From Deinococcus aquaticus (GTDB lineage Bacteria; Deinococcota; Deinococci; Deinococcales; Deinococcaceae): a DNA stretch of 64,000 nt. The DNA lies in contig NZ_CP115165.1 in the NCBI RefSeq assembly GCF_028622095.1, forward strand, positions 186,001 to 250,000, in the 5' to 3' direction. Positions 22,962-35,968 of the stretch are shown piece after piece. The translations under genes were made by a program, and so were the position numbers. Numbering within the stretch: the stretch's first letter is position 1; each line of letters starts with the position of its first letter. A model generated the notes under the pieces. That model did no database searches. It was not told where the DNA came from and was given only the letters and a program-made list of their open reading frames with translations.

Positions 22962-25328
22962 TTACTGGGATGGAAGCTTATTTGAAACTATCACACTACT
23001 TAAAATATTATCCGAATCATGTTTCAAAAAGTCAATGGTCTTTTTAAACTCACGCTCATCATTAGATAGCTCAGCGATGTTTGCTCGAATAATAGTCTGT
23101 AGTCTCAAATTTGACGCTCGGCTTGCAAATTCTAGACTATCTTCATAGCATTTCCCGGCTAAACTGAACATCCTCCGCATATGGAAAAATGCCCCTTTTG
23201 AATTTAATGCACTTGCCACTCCCGTCATATGACCTATATCATCAAATTTTGATATTGCACAATCATACAAATTAACTATATATTCTTTTTCAACCGTTTG
23301 CTCTTCATACTTAGACGCAAGCCATTCAGCATTATTCAAGACAATAGTTGGATGTTGTATAGGAAAATGAATCGATTTTTCAACTATCCCACTATATTTA
23401 CGCCTCACGTCACCGTTATCTTCGATTCTTAGAAGGATTGATTCACATAATAGCGACATTCCAGTGTTTTTGCTGGCATTAAAATAAGAGATTGCATAAG
23501 AATAGTAATTTTTGGCTATATCCAGCTTATATTCACGCATTGAAATATGCGCCACTAACATATTCTTCCAACCACTCACCATACCTTTGTCATTTGGCAG
23601 CCTACTAATATACAATTTTGCCTCATCGTATAATCCAATTCTATATTTTAAGTCGGCAAGTACAATAAACTTTCTCACAGAATCAGCACAACATGAGACT
23701 CTTGCCTCTATTTTTTCAATCGCTCCGATCGACAGATTATATTCCGAGACGACAAGTCTTAATTCATCTGAAAAGAGGCAATTCTCTAAAACTTTTACTG
23801 CTTTATTGACATTTCCATTATCGTAATATTTCGCCGCTGTGAAGAGCGCAGCGTTCTCAATACTCTCCTGGTCAGATGGTTCCCAGAGGTCGCGGGCGCG
23901 TAGCCAGTGGGGCCATGCGGTTTCCGTGGGGTGGTGTCGGGCGAGGTGCAGGTGGGTCAGGGCGGTGTCGAGGGGGTGGGTATCGAGGAGGTGTTGGGCG
24001 GGGGTGCTGGCGCGCACTCGGCCACCTGAGGTTGTGAGGCCTTCGCGGGTGAGGGTGTCGAGGGTGGCGGCCAGTGTGGCGGGGGTGAGGTTAAGGGCGG
24101 CGCGGGTGGCGCCGAGGTTGGGGGTGTCCTGCGCGGCCAGGGCGAGGAACAGGCGGCGGTGGTCGGGGCCAAGGAGGGTCAGGTGGGCGTCCAGGGTGCG
24201 GTCGGGGGGGGTGCCGTTCAGGTACGAGGCGAGCAGGGTGGGGTGGCCGCCGGTGGCGGCGTGCGCGCCGGGGTGGCCTTGCAGGTCTTGTTCGGTCAGG
24301 GAGTGCAGGGGGATGTGGTGGTGGGTGGGCAGGGCGGGGGGTTGGCGGGCGGTGATGGCGATGGTCGCGCCGGGGTGCTGGCGGGCAGCGAGGGTGAGGG
24401 TGGCGCGCGTGGTTTCATCCATGTCCTCCCAGTCGTCGAGGGCGAGTTTGAGGCGGGTGTCGCGCAGGAGGTTCAGGGCGTCGGCGGCGCTGCCCAGCGG
24501 GTGGGCGCTGAGGGGTTCGAGGGTGGCGAGGGGCAGGCCGCCGCGGGCGGGCAGGACGCGCCAGCCGGTGTGGGCGAGGCTGTCGATCAGGGCGGTTTTG
24601 CCGATGCCTGGGGGGCCGCTGATCCAGGCGATCTGTCCGGCGGGCAGGTGGTTCAGGATGTCGAGTTCGGTGGCGCGGCCGATCAGGGTGTGGGTGGGTG
24701 GGGTGGGGGCGGGGGCGTGCAGGGTGAGGCCGAGTTCGCTGGCGTCGCGGCGGAGCGTGAGGGTCAGGGGGTGGTCGCTGAGGCCCAGGATCTGCCAGAG
24801 GCGGAGCAGGTCTTCGGGATCGCAGGGGGGCGCGCCGGGCGTGTGGTAGGCGTGGGTAGCGTGCGCGTGAGCCTGGGGGTGTTCGCTGCGGGCGTGGCGG
24901 TGTTCGGCGAGGCTCAGGTGCGCGGCGCGGGCTTCGCGGGCCAGGGTTTCGCGGGTGTCGAGCAGCCATTCCTCAAGGTCGGGGTTCAGGGCGGCGTTCA
25001 GGCCATCGAGAAACGCGCCGTGGTACAGGGTCAGGGCGTCGGCGGGGCGGGCGGCGCGGCAGTGGTCGCGGAAGGCCTGGGCGTCGCTGGGGATCAGGGC
25101 CTCGACGCGGCCGGCCTGTTCGAGGACCGCGCCGCTCAGGGGGCGCAGGCGGATGAGGTTCTGCGCCAGGGAGTTCATGGGGTTGGCCGCGTCCGGCCAG
25201 AACAGGCTGGCGAGGCGGCGGCGGGGTTGCGGGCCTTCCAGGCACAGGTAGGCCAGCAGCAGCAAGGGCTTCTCGCGGCGGAAGGTGACGCCCTCGACTG
25301 ACACCCCGCCGAATGTGAGAAGTTTCAT
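22962..25328 (-). CDS. SARP/STAND-type regulator, composition chimera
   Basis: A 788-residue regulator. Residues 1-65 are an OmpR/SARP-type winged helix (FRREKPLLLLAYLCLEG, RRRLASLFWPDAANPMNSL), then a BTAD-type helical region (to about 160), a STAND NTPase with Walker A GPPGIGKT (238-245) and Walker B LKLALDDWED, and a TPR-like C-terminus. From about residue 483 (DNA about 23880) to the end, GC falls sharply and codons become AT-rich. The first two thirds closely parallel the regulator at 27158-29575. TACAAT lies 5 nt before the ATG. Likely activates the protease gene after it. Confidence 0.85.
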   Translation of the reverse strand: MKLLTFGGVSVEGVTFRREKPLLLLAYLCLEGPQPRRRLASLFWPDAANPMNSLAQNLIRLRPLSGAVLEQAGRVEALIPSDAQAFRDHCRAARPADALTLYHGAFLDGLNAALNPDLEEWLLDTRETLAREARAAHLSLAEHRHARSEHPQAHAHATHAYHTPGAPPCDPEDLLRLWQILGLSDHPLTLTLRRDASELGLTLHAPAPTPPTHTLIGRATELDILNHLPAGQIAWISGPPGIGKTALIDSLAHTGWRVLPARGGLPLATLEPLSAHPLGSAADALNLLRDTRLKLALDDWEDMDETTRATLTLAARQHPGATIAITARQPPALPTHHHIPLHSLTEQDLQGHPGAHAATGGHPTLLASYLNGTPPDRTLDAHLTLLGPDHRRLFLALAAQDTPNLGATRAALNLTPATLAATLDTLTREGLTTSGGRVRASTPAQHLLDTHPLDTALTHLHLARHHPTETAWPHWLRARDLWEPSDQESIENAALFTAAKYYDNGNVNKAVKVLENCLFSDELRLVVSEYNLSIGAIEKIEARVSCCADSVRKFIVLADLKYRIGLYDEAKLYISRLPNDKGMVSGWKNMLVAHISMREYKLDIAKNYYSYAISYFNASKNTGMSLLCESILLRIEDNGDVRRKYSGIVEKSIHFPIQHPTIVLNNAEWLASKYEEQTVEKEYIVNLYDCAISKFDDIGHMTGVASALNSKGAFFHMRRMFSLAGKCYEDSLEFASRASNLRLQTIIRANIAELSNDEREFKKTIDFLKHDSDNILSSVIVSNKLPSQ

Positions 25329-25425
25329 AGAGCATTGTAGCGACACACCCGGTGGGGGGGTCAAGTGGATGTGACCACCCGGCCTGAGAGCGGGTGGTCA
25401 CGTCGGGGTCCTGCGGGGTTGGGGA

Positions 25426-27099
25426 TCAGGGGCAGGCGTTCACGAGGCTGGCCGCGATGGGGGCCTGTCCGGACGTGGTGACCAGGGGCAGCAGGGGCAC
25501 GCCGGGCTGGCAGCTCAGCCAGTTTGCCAGCACGCCGCTCACGACCGGCGCGGCGAAACTGGTTCCGAAGTACGGGTAAGCGCCCAGCCAGAACTCGCCG
25601 GGGGCCTGCACGCTGGGCGGCTCGGTCAGCACGCCGGGGTTCCCCACGCCCCGGTTGTACGTGGCCAGTTGCTGCCCCGCGATGTCCCACCCGGCCACGC
25701 TGAGCAGCATGGTGGGCCGCAGGCTGCGGGACGCGAGGTTGACCGCCGGGCCGAAATCGAACGCGCGGGTCCAGTCGGCAGGGTAATGGTTGCAGCGGTC
25801 CCCGGCGACCAGACCGGCGCAGTCGTCGCGGTTCCCGTAACTGGCGACGGTCGGCACGCCCAGCGCGGCCACCTCGCGCAGCGCGAGTTCCAGGCCGCGC
25901 GTGGGGTTCGGGCCGCCCACGCTGAGGTTCACGACGTGCCGCCCGCCGCGCCGGGCCTCTGCCGCAACAGCGCACAGGGCCTGCACGGTCTTCAGGGTAG
26001 AACAGGTGCCGTCCTTGTCGCACACCTGCTGGTACTGCACGGCCGCGCCGGGTGCGACCGCCTGTGCGATCTGCCCGATGGCCTGACCGTGGCGGGGGCG
26101 ATCCGTGAACGTCACGTTGTAGTACTGCCCGCTGTAGGTGAACGGATCCTCGGCAGCGCTGGCCGTGTCGAGGACGTGGATAGTCACGCCCTTGCCATTT
26201 CTGGATTTGAGATTCAGCAGGCGGGCCAGCACTGAGGCCGGCGGCGTTCTGGCGTAAGGCGGTTCTCCGACCTGATCGGGCCAGCCGACACGGGTTGGGT
26301 CGGTCTGCAAGTCACCGGCGAAGATCAAGTCCAGCAGCGTGAGCACCTGCCCCAGCGGAAGCCCGGCGGTGGGCACGGTGCCCGCCAGCGCCGAGCAGAT
26401 CGAGTCGGTGGGCGCGGCGGGGGGGCGGGCGGCCGGGTTAAGCAGTTGCGCCAGGTTCGATGCTTTCAGGGTGTTCAGGGTGACCAGGGGCGCGCGGACA
26501 GCCACCGTGGGGGACAGGGTGGTGCGGGGCGCGACCAGTCCGGGCGTGACGCCCTGCCCCCTTATCGGCGCACTCAGGGGAGTCAGTGCGGGCGGTTGCT
26601 GGGTGCTCAGGCTTTTCAGCACGGCCTGGACCTCCGGCGGACAGCTTTTCGCGCAGGTGTCGGCCAGGGCCTGAAGGCGGCGGGTGTACTCGGTCTGCAC
26701 GGTCCTGGCGGCGTCCGCACGGACGTAGATCAGGGCCTCCGTTCCGGATGGCACTTTCAGGACGTTCAGCCGCAGGTTCTGCGGGGCGCCGCGCAGCGTG
26801 AGGGTCTGCGGGCCCCCGGCCGCCGCCTGTGGTACCTGAAAGGCCAGCCAGCCGCTGGCGCGGTCCAGGCGGTACTCGGCTGCCTGCCCGCCGACGCTCA
26901 GTTTACCTTCCGGCGCGACGCCGTTCAGGCCGAAGATCCAGGCGGTCTCGCCGGGCGCGGCGGCAGCGGGAAACAGGCCAGCAGGGCGCGCCGCCGTGGC
27001 GGCCGGCAGCGCGGCGGGCGTCTGCTGGGCGTGGGCGGCCCCTACCAGGATCAGGGAAAGCACGCTGGTCAAACGGGAAAGCAGTGCGGATCGAGTCAT
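25426..27099 (-). CDS. secreted subtilisin-like (S8) serine protease, GC-rich copy
   Basis: A 557-residue exported protease with signal peptide (1-24, ending AHAQ), a beta-rich TIG-like domain (about 35-115), a linker rich in Pro/Ala, and an S8 domain with D311 (HVLDTAS), H337 (RPRHGQAIG) and S514 (YFGTSFAAPVV), plus Asn423. Paired Cys are frequent (C354, C366, C427, C436), suggesting disulfides. GGAGGG precedes the ATG at 27099. It lies 58 nt after the regulator gene on the same strand, repeating the regulator-protease arrangement seen to its left. Confidence 0.9.
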   Translation of the reverse strand: MTRSALLSRLTSVLSLILVGAAHAQQTPAALPAATAARPAGLFPAAAAPGETAWIFGLNGVAPEGKLSVGGQAAEYRLDRASGWLAFQVPQAAAGGPQTLTLRGAPQNLRLNVLKVPSGTEALIYVRADAARTVQTEYTRRLQALADTCAKSCPPEVQAVLKSLSTQQPPALTPLSAPIRGQGVTPGLVAPRTTLSPTVAVRAPLVTLNTLKASNLAQLLNPAARPPAAPTDSICSALAGTVPTAGLPLGQVLTLLDLIFAGDLQTDPTRVGWPDQVGEPPYARTPPASVLARLLNLKSRNGKGVTIHVLDTASAAEDPFTYSGQYYNVTFTDRPRHGQAIGQIAQAVAPGAAVQYQQVCDKDGTCSTLKTVQALCAVAAEARRGGRHVVNLSVGGPNPTRGLELALREVAALGVPTVASYGNRDDCAGLVAGDRCNHYPADWTRAFDFGPAVNLASRSLRPTMLLSVAGWDIAGQQLATYNRGVGNPGVLTEPPSVQAPGEFWLGAYPYFGTSFAAPVVSGVLANWLSCQPGVPLLPLVTTSGQAPIAASLVNACP

Positions 27100-27157
27100 G
27101 GATGTCCCTCCGGTGAGTAGCATCTCAGGTGCGGCGTGATCGGAGCGTGATCGGCGG

Positions 27158-29575
27158 TCAGGGGGGAGTCTGCAGTTGGGCGTTCCTGCGGATCTGCGTG
27201 ACCAGTTCGTACTGACCAGCTCCAGTCAAGAGGGTCAGGGCGTCCTCAAACGCGCTGAGGTTGCCGTCAATCTCGCTGAGATTACTCAGGGCGACACCCA
27301 GCAGTCGCGTATTACCGGTGCCGCGCAGATGCGTGATGGCAGCGCGGTAATGCTCGGCGGCAGCCGTGAAATCGCCGCTCTCATGGGCATCTACTCCGCA
27401 GTTGATGTGGACGTTCGCCAGCCCGAAAGTGTCACCTGCCTCCCGCAAGGCCTGCATCAGGGCCGGGTACAGCGCCTCCGCCTGGGCCCGCTGACCAAGG
27501 GTGCCCAGCAGCATCACATAGTTCAGGAGCAGGCGGCTGCGTGCGCTGGGAATATTACGGGCACGTTGCAGCAGCGGCCCGAACACCACGTGCGGCTCCG
27601 AACCCAGCCCGACCTGGGCGCGGGCGACCATGCCCAGTTCGGTCAGGTGCGCCTCGTCGTCGCCGTGAAGGTTCCAGAGGTCGGCGGCGATCTGGCTGTG
27701 GCGCCGGGCGGCTTCCCAGTGTTCGCGCATGCGGGCGGCGTGGGCGCGGACACTCTCGGCGTGCGCGGCGTCCGGGCTGTTCCCGCCGATCCGGTCGGCG
27801 AGGGTGGTGGCCTCGTCGGCGCGGCCCAGGCGGATCAGGGTGACGGCGCGGGCGGCCAGGGCGTCGCTGACCTGCTGGTCGTGGGGGCTCAGGGTGTTCA
27901 GGCGGTTCAGGGCGTCCTGGTAACGGCCCACGCCGATCAGTGCCCAGGCGTGCGGGACGGCCAGTTCGGGCAGGCCGGGCAGCGTGTCGAGCAGTTCGGC
28001 GGCCTGCCCGGGGTACCCGCGTTTCAGGTGGGCGTGCGCGTGGATGCGGGCGGCGCGGGCGGCGCGGCGTTCGTCGGTGTCTTCCCACAGGTCGCGGCTG
28101 CGGTCGTAGAAGGGCCAGGCGTCCTCGTCGGGCAGGGCGCGGGCGAGTTGCAGGTGAATCAGGGCGGCGTGCACGTGAATCTGCGCCAGGGCGTCGCGGG
28201 TGGCGGAGGCGGCGTAGGCGCGGCCCGTTTCGGTGGTCAGGCCCTCGGTGGTCAGGAAGGACAGGATCCGCGCGAAGTCCTGCGCGCCCAGGTTCATGGC
28301 GGCGCGGGTGGCGCGCAGGTTCGGCTGGTCCTGAATGGCGAGTGTCAGGAACGTGTCGCGGACCGGGTCCGGGTAAGAGCGGACGCGCGCCCCGAATTGC
28401 AGGTCCAGGGGCTGGCCGCGCAGGGCTGCGCCGACCAGGGTGGGGTGCCCGTCGGTGTGGGCGTGCAGGCCCGGCCAGGGGGTCAGGTCGCCCGGCTCCA
28501 GCGGTCCCAGGTGCAGGTGCAGGTCCACGTCGAAGGGCGGGTGGGTGCGGCCCGTGATCAGCAGGGCCGCGCCGGGCCGCACCTGCGCGTCCCGGCCCTG
28601 CGCGGCGAGGGTCAGGGTGGCCTGCGTGCCGGGGTCGGTGCCCTCCCAGCCGTCCACGGCCACGCGCACCTGGGGGTCGCGCAGGGCATTCAGGGCGGCG
28701 TGGGTGCTGGTGGGCGGGGCGGCGCTCAGGGGAGCCAGCGTGCCGAAGGGCAGGTCGGCGCGGCCCGGCAGGACCGTCCAGCCGCCGGCGCGGGCCAGGG
28801 CGTCGAGCAGCGCGGTCTTGCCCATGCCGGCGTGCCCGGTGATCCAGGCGACCTGTCCGGGCATCAGGGCGCCCAGCGCGGCCAGTTCGGTTTCCCGCCC
28901 GGCGAACGGGGCGGGCGGCGCGACCTGCACGGCGTCCAGGTGCAGGCCCAGCGTGCGGGCCTCGCGTTCCACCTGCGCGGCCAGCGGGTGTCCGGCCAGG
29001 GTCAGCAGGTGGTGCAGGCGCGGGAGTTCCAGTTCGTCGGCGGGGGGCGCGCCGGGCAGGGTCAGGGCGCGCGCGGCGAGGTCCCCGGCGTGCGCGGCGT
29101 TCCCGTGCGCGGCGGCCTGCGCGGCCAGGGTGGTCAGGGCGGTGCGGGCGTCGCGGGCGACGGTTTCGCGGGTGTCGAACACCCATTCTTCCAGGTCCGC
29201 GCCGAGCGGGATGGTCAGGCTGTCCAGGAACGGGCCGCGGTACAGGTCGGCGGCGTCCTGCGGGCGGCCGCGCCGCACGGCCTCGCGCAGGTCGCAGGCG
29301 TCGCAGCGCAGCGCCCCGCCTTCCTGCGCGGCGCCGGCGGTTCCGGCGGCCACGCGGGGGCCGTCCTCGGTGAGGGCGCCGCCCAGGCCGCGCAGGTGCA
29401 CGAGGTGCTGCGCGAGCGAGTTCATGGGGTTGGCCGCGTCCGGCCAGAACAGGTCCGCGAGGCGGCGGCGGGGTTGCGGTCCCTCCACGCACAGGAACGC
29501 CAGCAGCAGCAGCACCTTCTCGCGCCGGAAGGTGACGCCCTCCACGGACAGATCCCCCAGCGTCCGCAGGTTCAT
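27158..29575 (-). CDS. SARP/STAND-type regulator with TPR-like C-terminus
   Basis: An 805-residue regulator and the closest relative of the gene at 22962-25328. The winged helix (SVEGVTFRREKVLLLLAFLCVEG, WPDAANPMNSLAQHL) is followed by a BTAD-like region, a STAND NTPase with Walker A GHAGMGKT and Walker B VAVDGWEG, and many TPR-like helices (ARVGLGSE, YPALMQALREAGDTFGLANVHINCG, DFTAAAEHYRAAITHLRGTGN in outline). GACAAT lies 7 nt before the ATG. The downstream protease gene is its probable target. GC-rich throughout, unlike its partner copy. Confidence 0.87.
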   Translation of the reverse strand: MNLRTLGDLSVEGVTFRREKVLLLLAFLCVEGPQPRRRLADLFWPDAANPMNSLAQHLVHLRGLGGALTEDGPRVAAGTAGAAQEGGALRCDACDLREAVRRGRPQDAADLYRGPFLDSLTIPLGADLEEWVFDTRETVARDARTALTTLAAQAAAHGNAAHAGDLAARALTLPGAPPADELELPRLHHLLTLAGHPLAAQVEREARTLGLHLDAVQVAPPAPFAGRETELAALGALMPGQVAWITGHAGMGKTALLDALARAGGWTVLPGRADLPFGTLAPLSAAPPTSTHAALNALRDPQVRVAVDGWEGTDPGTQATLTLAAQGRDAQVRPGAALLITGRTHPPFDVDLHLHLGPLEPGDLTPWPGLHAHTDGHPTLVGAALRGQPLDLQFGARVRSYPDPVRDTFLTLAIQDQPNLRATRAAMNLGAQDFARILSFLTTEGLTTETGRAYAASATRDALAQIHVHAALIHLQLARALPDEDAWPFYDRSRDLWEDTDERRAARAARIHAHAHLKRGYPGQAAELLDTLPGLPELAVPHAWALIGVGRYQDALNRLNTLSPHDQQVSDALAARAVTLIRLGRADEATTLADRIGGNSPDAAHAESVRAHAARMREHWEAARRHSQIAADLWNLHGDDEAHLTELGMVARAQVGLGSEPHVVFGPLLQRARNIPSARSRLLLNYVMLLGTLGQRAQAEALYPALMQALREAGDTFGLANVHINCGVDAHESGDFTAAAEHYRAAITHLRGTGNTRLLGVALSNLSEIDGNLSAFEDALTLLTGAGQYELVTQIRRNAQLQTPP

Positions 29576-29674
29576 GTCACCCATTGTCCCGGATGGGGGC
29601 ACTGGACGCAACGGGGCGGACCCCAGTTCACGCATCCCGGCGCGGCCCGGTCAGGCGGCTTGTTATGGTGGGGC

Positions 29675-30334
29675 ATGCCGTCATTCCCCGTGGACATCTC
29701 CCGTCAACTCACACCCGGCCATCCCACCTGGCCCGGCGATCCGGATTTCCGCGTGGAACCGCAGGCACGCATCTCGCGGGGCGACAGCGTGAATACCGGC
29801 GAGATCCGCACGAGCACGCACACGGGCACGCACGTGGACGCCCCCTGGCATTACGACGACGCGGGCCGCCGACTGCACGAGGTGCCGCTGGGCACGTACA
29901 TCGGCCGCTGCCGCGTGGTCAGCGTGCAGGGCAGCGGTGAGCCGCTGATGCTGGAACCGGGCGTCCTGGCGGGCCTGCCGGACGCGCTGCCGTCCCGGGT
30001 GCTGCTGAACACCGGGCAGCCCGCCCACTGGGAGGAGTTCCCGACGCGTTTCGCGGCGCTCTCCCCTGCCTTCGTGCAGGAACTTGCACGGCGCGGCGTG
30101 CAACTGATCGGCACGGACTGCCCCAGCGTGGACCCGCTGACCAGCAAGACCCTGGACGGGCATCACGCCTGCCGCGAGACGGGCCTGCTGATCCTGGAGG
30201 GCCTGAACCTGAGCGGCGTGCCGGACGGCGAGTACGACCTGATGTGCCTGCCGCTGCCGCTGGCCGAGATGGACGGAGCGCCGGCGCGGGCCGTGCTGCT
30301 GCCCGCCGGAACGCTGGACGGCCTGAACGGGTAA
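29675..30334 (+). CDS. cyclase-family hydrolase, kynurenine formamidase-like
   Basis: A 219-residue metal-dependent hydrolase of the cyclase family. The signature HTGTHVDAPWHYDDAG binds zinc ions, and IGTDCPSVDPLTSKTLDGHHA with LLILEGLNL matches bacterial N-formylkynurenine formamidase (KynB), which converts N-formylkynurenine to kynurenine in tryptophan breakdown. No other kynurenine gene is nearby, so a different amide or lactone substrate is possible. TATGGT lies 5 nt before the ATG. Confidence 0.8.
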   Translation: MPSFPVDISRQLTPGHPTWPGDPDFRVEPQARISRGDSVNTGEIRTSTHTGTHVDAPWHYDDAGRRLHEVPLGTYIGRCRVVSVQGSGEPLMLEPGVLAGLPDALPSRVLLNTGQPAHWEEFPTRFAALSPAFVQELARRGVQLIGTDCPSVDPLTSKTLDGHHACRETGLLILEGLNLSGVPDGEYDLMCLPLPLAEMDGAPARAVLLPAGTLDGLNG

Positions 30335-30336
30335 CT

Positions 30337-30385
30337 GGGGTGCGGGTGGCCGTCTCCCGGACCGGGGAACGGCCACCCACACCCC
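30337..30385. terminator. long hairpin between convergent genes
   Basis: GGGGTGCGGGTGGCCGT / ACGGCCACCCACACCCC, a 17-bp arm pair with one mismatch and a 15-nt loop. It separates the formamidase-like gene and the thioesterase gene and could serve both strands. Confidence 0.7.
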
Positions 30386-30392
30386 TGCCCGC

Positions 30393-30881
30393 TCAGCGGC
30401 TGAGGACGGCGTCGCTGAAGCCGAAGCGGGCGCTCACGGTTTCCGGCGCACGTTTGGGACGCCCGGTCACGGGGTCCACCCACACCCACTCGGTCTGGCA
30501 CTCGGCGAGGCGCACGCCGCCCCCCGGGTCGCCGGGGTTCACGCGGTCCAGGGCGTAGGCACGGACGCTGCGCACCCCGGCGTGCAGGGTCAGGGCCGTG
30601 CGGACCCGCACCGCGTCGCCCAGCACGGCGGGCCGGTGGTACGTGATGACGTGCTGGCGCGCGACCGGGACGGCGCCCAGGGCGCTCAGGGCGTCCGTGC
30701 CCATGCCCAGACGCAGGGCGTGCTCTCGGGCCACCTGCTCGCACCACGCGAGGTACACGGTGTTGTTCACGTGGCTCAGGTCGTCGAGGTCATGCTCGTG
30801 GACGTGCAGTGTCAGTTCGTGACGGCGCGCGTCAGGCAGCGTGTCCCACAGGACGTCGGCGTCCGGAATGCGGAGTTTCAA
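30393..30881 (-). CDS. 4HBT-type acyl-CoA thioesterase
   Basis: A 162-residue hot-dog thioesterase, with HEHDLDDLSHVNNTVYLAWCEQVAREHA as the catalytic segment (Asp and the HVNN turn) and RQHVITYHRPAVLGDAVRVRT as the central strand. The start is TTG and overlaps the pterin dehydratase stop by 4 nt (TTGA), so translation is coupled and probably low. Natural substrate unknown. Confidence 0.87.
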   Translation of the reverse strand: MKLRIPDADVLWDTLPDARRHELTLHVHEHDLDDLSHVNNTVYLAWCEQVAREHALRLGMGTDALSALGAVPVARQHVITYHRPAVLGDAVRVRTALTLHAGVRSVRAYALDRVNPGDPGGGVRLAECQTEWVWVDPVTGRPKRAPETVSARFGFSDAVLSR

Positions 30882-31219
30882 TCCTGGTCCGCCTGCGCCT
30901 GGGTGTCCGGGGCGGGCAGTAGGGTGTCCACAGCCCGCGCGCCGTCAATATCGGCCTGGGTGACGCCGCCCGCGTCGTGCGTGAAGAAGTTGACGCGCAC
31001 CTTGCGGAAGTAGATGTGCAGGTCCGGGTGGTGGCCGCGTTCCTCGGCCTGCGCGGCGACCCGCACGGCGAAGTCCACGCCCTGCTGGTACGTACCGAAC
31101 TCGAATTCGCGGAACAGTTTGCCGTCGTCGCCGTACCAGCCGTCGGGTTTGAGGTCCTGCACGTCCCCGTCCGTCAGTTTGCGGGCGGGGTCGTAGTTCA
31201 TGCGGGGATCGTAAGCCAT
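30878..31219 (-). CDS. phhB: 4a-hydroxytetrahydrobiopterin dehydratase
   Basis: A 113-residue pterin-4a-carbinolamine dehydratase, which recycles the pterin cofactor of aromatic amino acid hydroxylases. Conserved features are GW.G.DGKLFREFEFGTYQQGVDF, then AQAEERGHHPDLHIYFRKVRVNFFTHDAGGVTQADI in outline, including the essential HHP. The ATG at 31219 has TACCAT (minus strand, 31227-31232) 7 nt upstream. It leads a two-gene unit with the thioesterase. Confidence 0.92.
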   Translation of the reverse strand: MAYDPRMNYDPARKLTDGDVQDLKPDGWYGDDGKLFREFEFGTYQQGVDFAVRVAAQAEERGHHPDLHIYFRKVRVNFFTHDAGGVTQADIDGARAVDTLLPAPDTQAQADQD

Positions 31220-31426
31220 GCCCTGCATGGTAGGCCGCGCCGTCCCGCAGGGCAGGCGAACCGGGACACAGTTCAGTACGCGCCTTTCAGTGAACGCCGT
31301 AGGCAGGTGCCGGTAGCCGCGCAACATCGCAGAAGTCAGCGTACGGTGAGTTTTTTCACATCAAAGTAAAAAGGTCTTCATGTACAGTCAGGCTTACATC
31401 AGATTCACCGGAATTCAGGAGCCCTC

Positions 31427-31546
31427 ATGACTGCATTGCTGCGCCGTCTCTTCCTCCGTCGTCCCGTTCAGCCCGCCGCACCGGCCATGACGCGCCGCCC
31501 CCTCACGGAACTCGATCTGCTGCGCGCCCTCGGCTGCGACGAGTAA
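31427..31546 (+). CDS. small basic protein, 39 residues
   Basis: An unrecognised small gene encoding 39 residues: Arg-rich N-terminus (LLRRLFLRRP), Pro/Ala linker, then TRRPLTELDLLRALGCDE. AGGAG lies 6 nt before the ATG. TACAGT (31383-31388) is a possible -10 in an AT-rich stretch, and a textbook terminator follows at 31577-31599. The full transcription unit argues that it is a real gene and not chance. Function unknown. Confidence 0.6.
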   Translation: MTALLRRLFLRRPVQPAAPAMTRRPLTELDLLRALGCDE

Positions 31547-31576
31547 CGGCGGACAGCCCTCCGAACACACCCCTTC

Positions 31577-31599
31577 CGCCCGGTCATTCCGGGCGTTTT
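31577..31599 (+). terminator. intrinsic terminator after the small gene
   Basis: CGCCCGG-TCATT-CCGGGCG followed by TTTT: 7-bp perfect stem, 5-nt loop. It closes the unit of the 39-residue gene and insulates it from mutS. Confidence 0.85.
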
Positions 31600-31689
31600 C
31601 GCTGCACCGCGCCCGCCTCTCCCCTGCTGTGTCTCCCTTTGTGCCGCCGCCGCTGTCGGGTGCGGCGTGCCCCCGCTATGCTGCGCGGG

Positions 31690-34248
<2,559 letters not shown>

Positions 34249-34287
34249 GGCAGCAACGCCGCGCACCGGACCCGCTACCCTGACCGC

Positions 34288-35937
<1,650 letters not shown>

Positions 35938-35968
35938 GCCTGACATGCTGCGGGTGCCGGGTCCCGTC

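Noticed and set aside
27176..30334. Very long plus-strand open frame of about 1050 codons
   Set aside because: It is antisense to the SARP/STAND regulator over most of its length and only its end (from 29675) is the real formamidase-like gene. High GC removes stop codons; the upstream protein is low-complexity Gly/Ala/Val/Gln.
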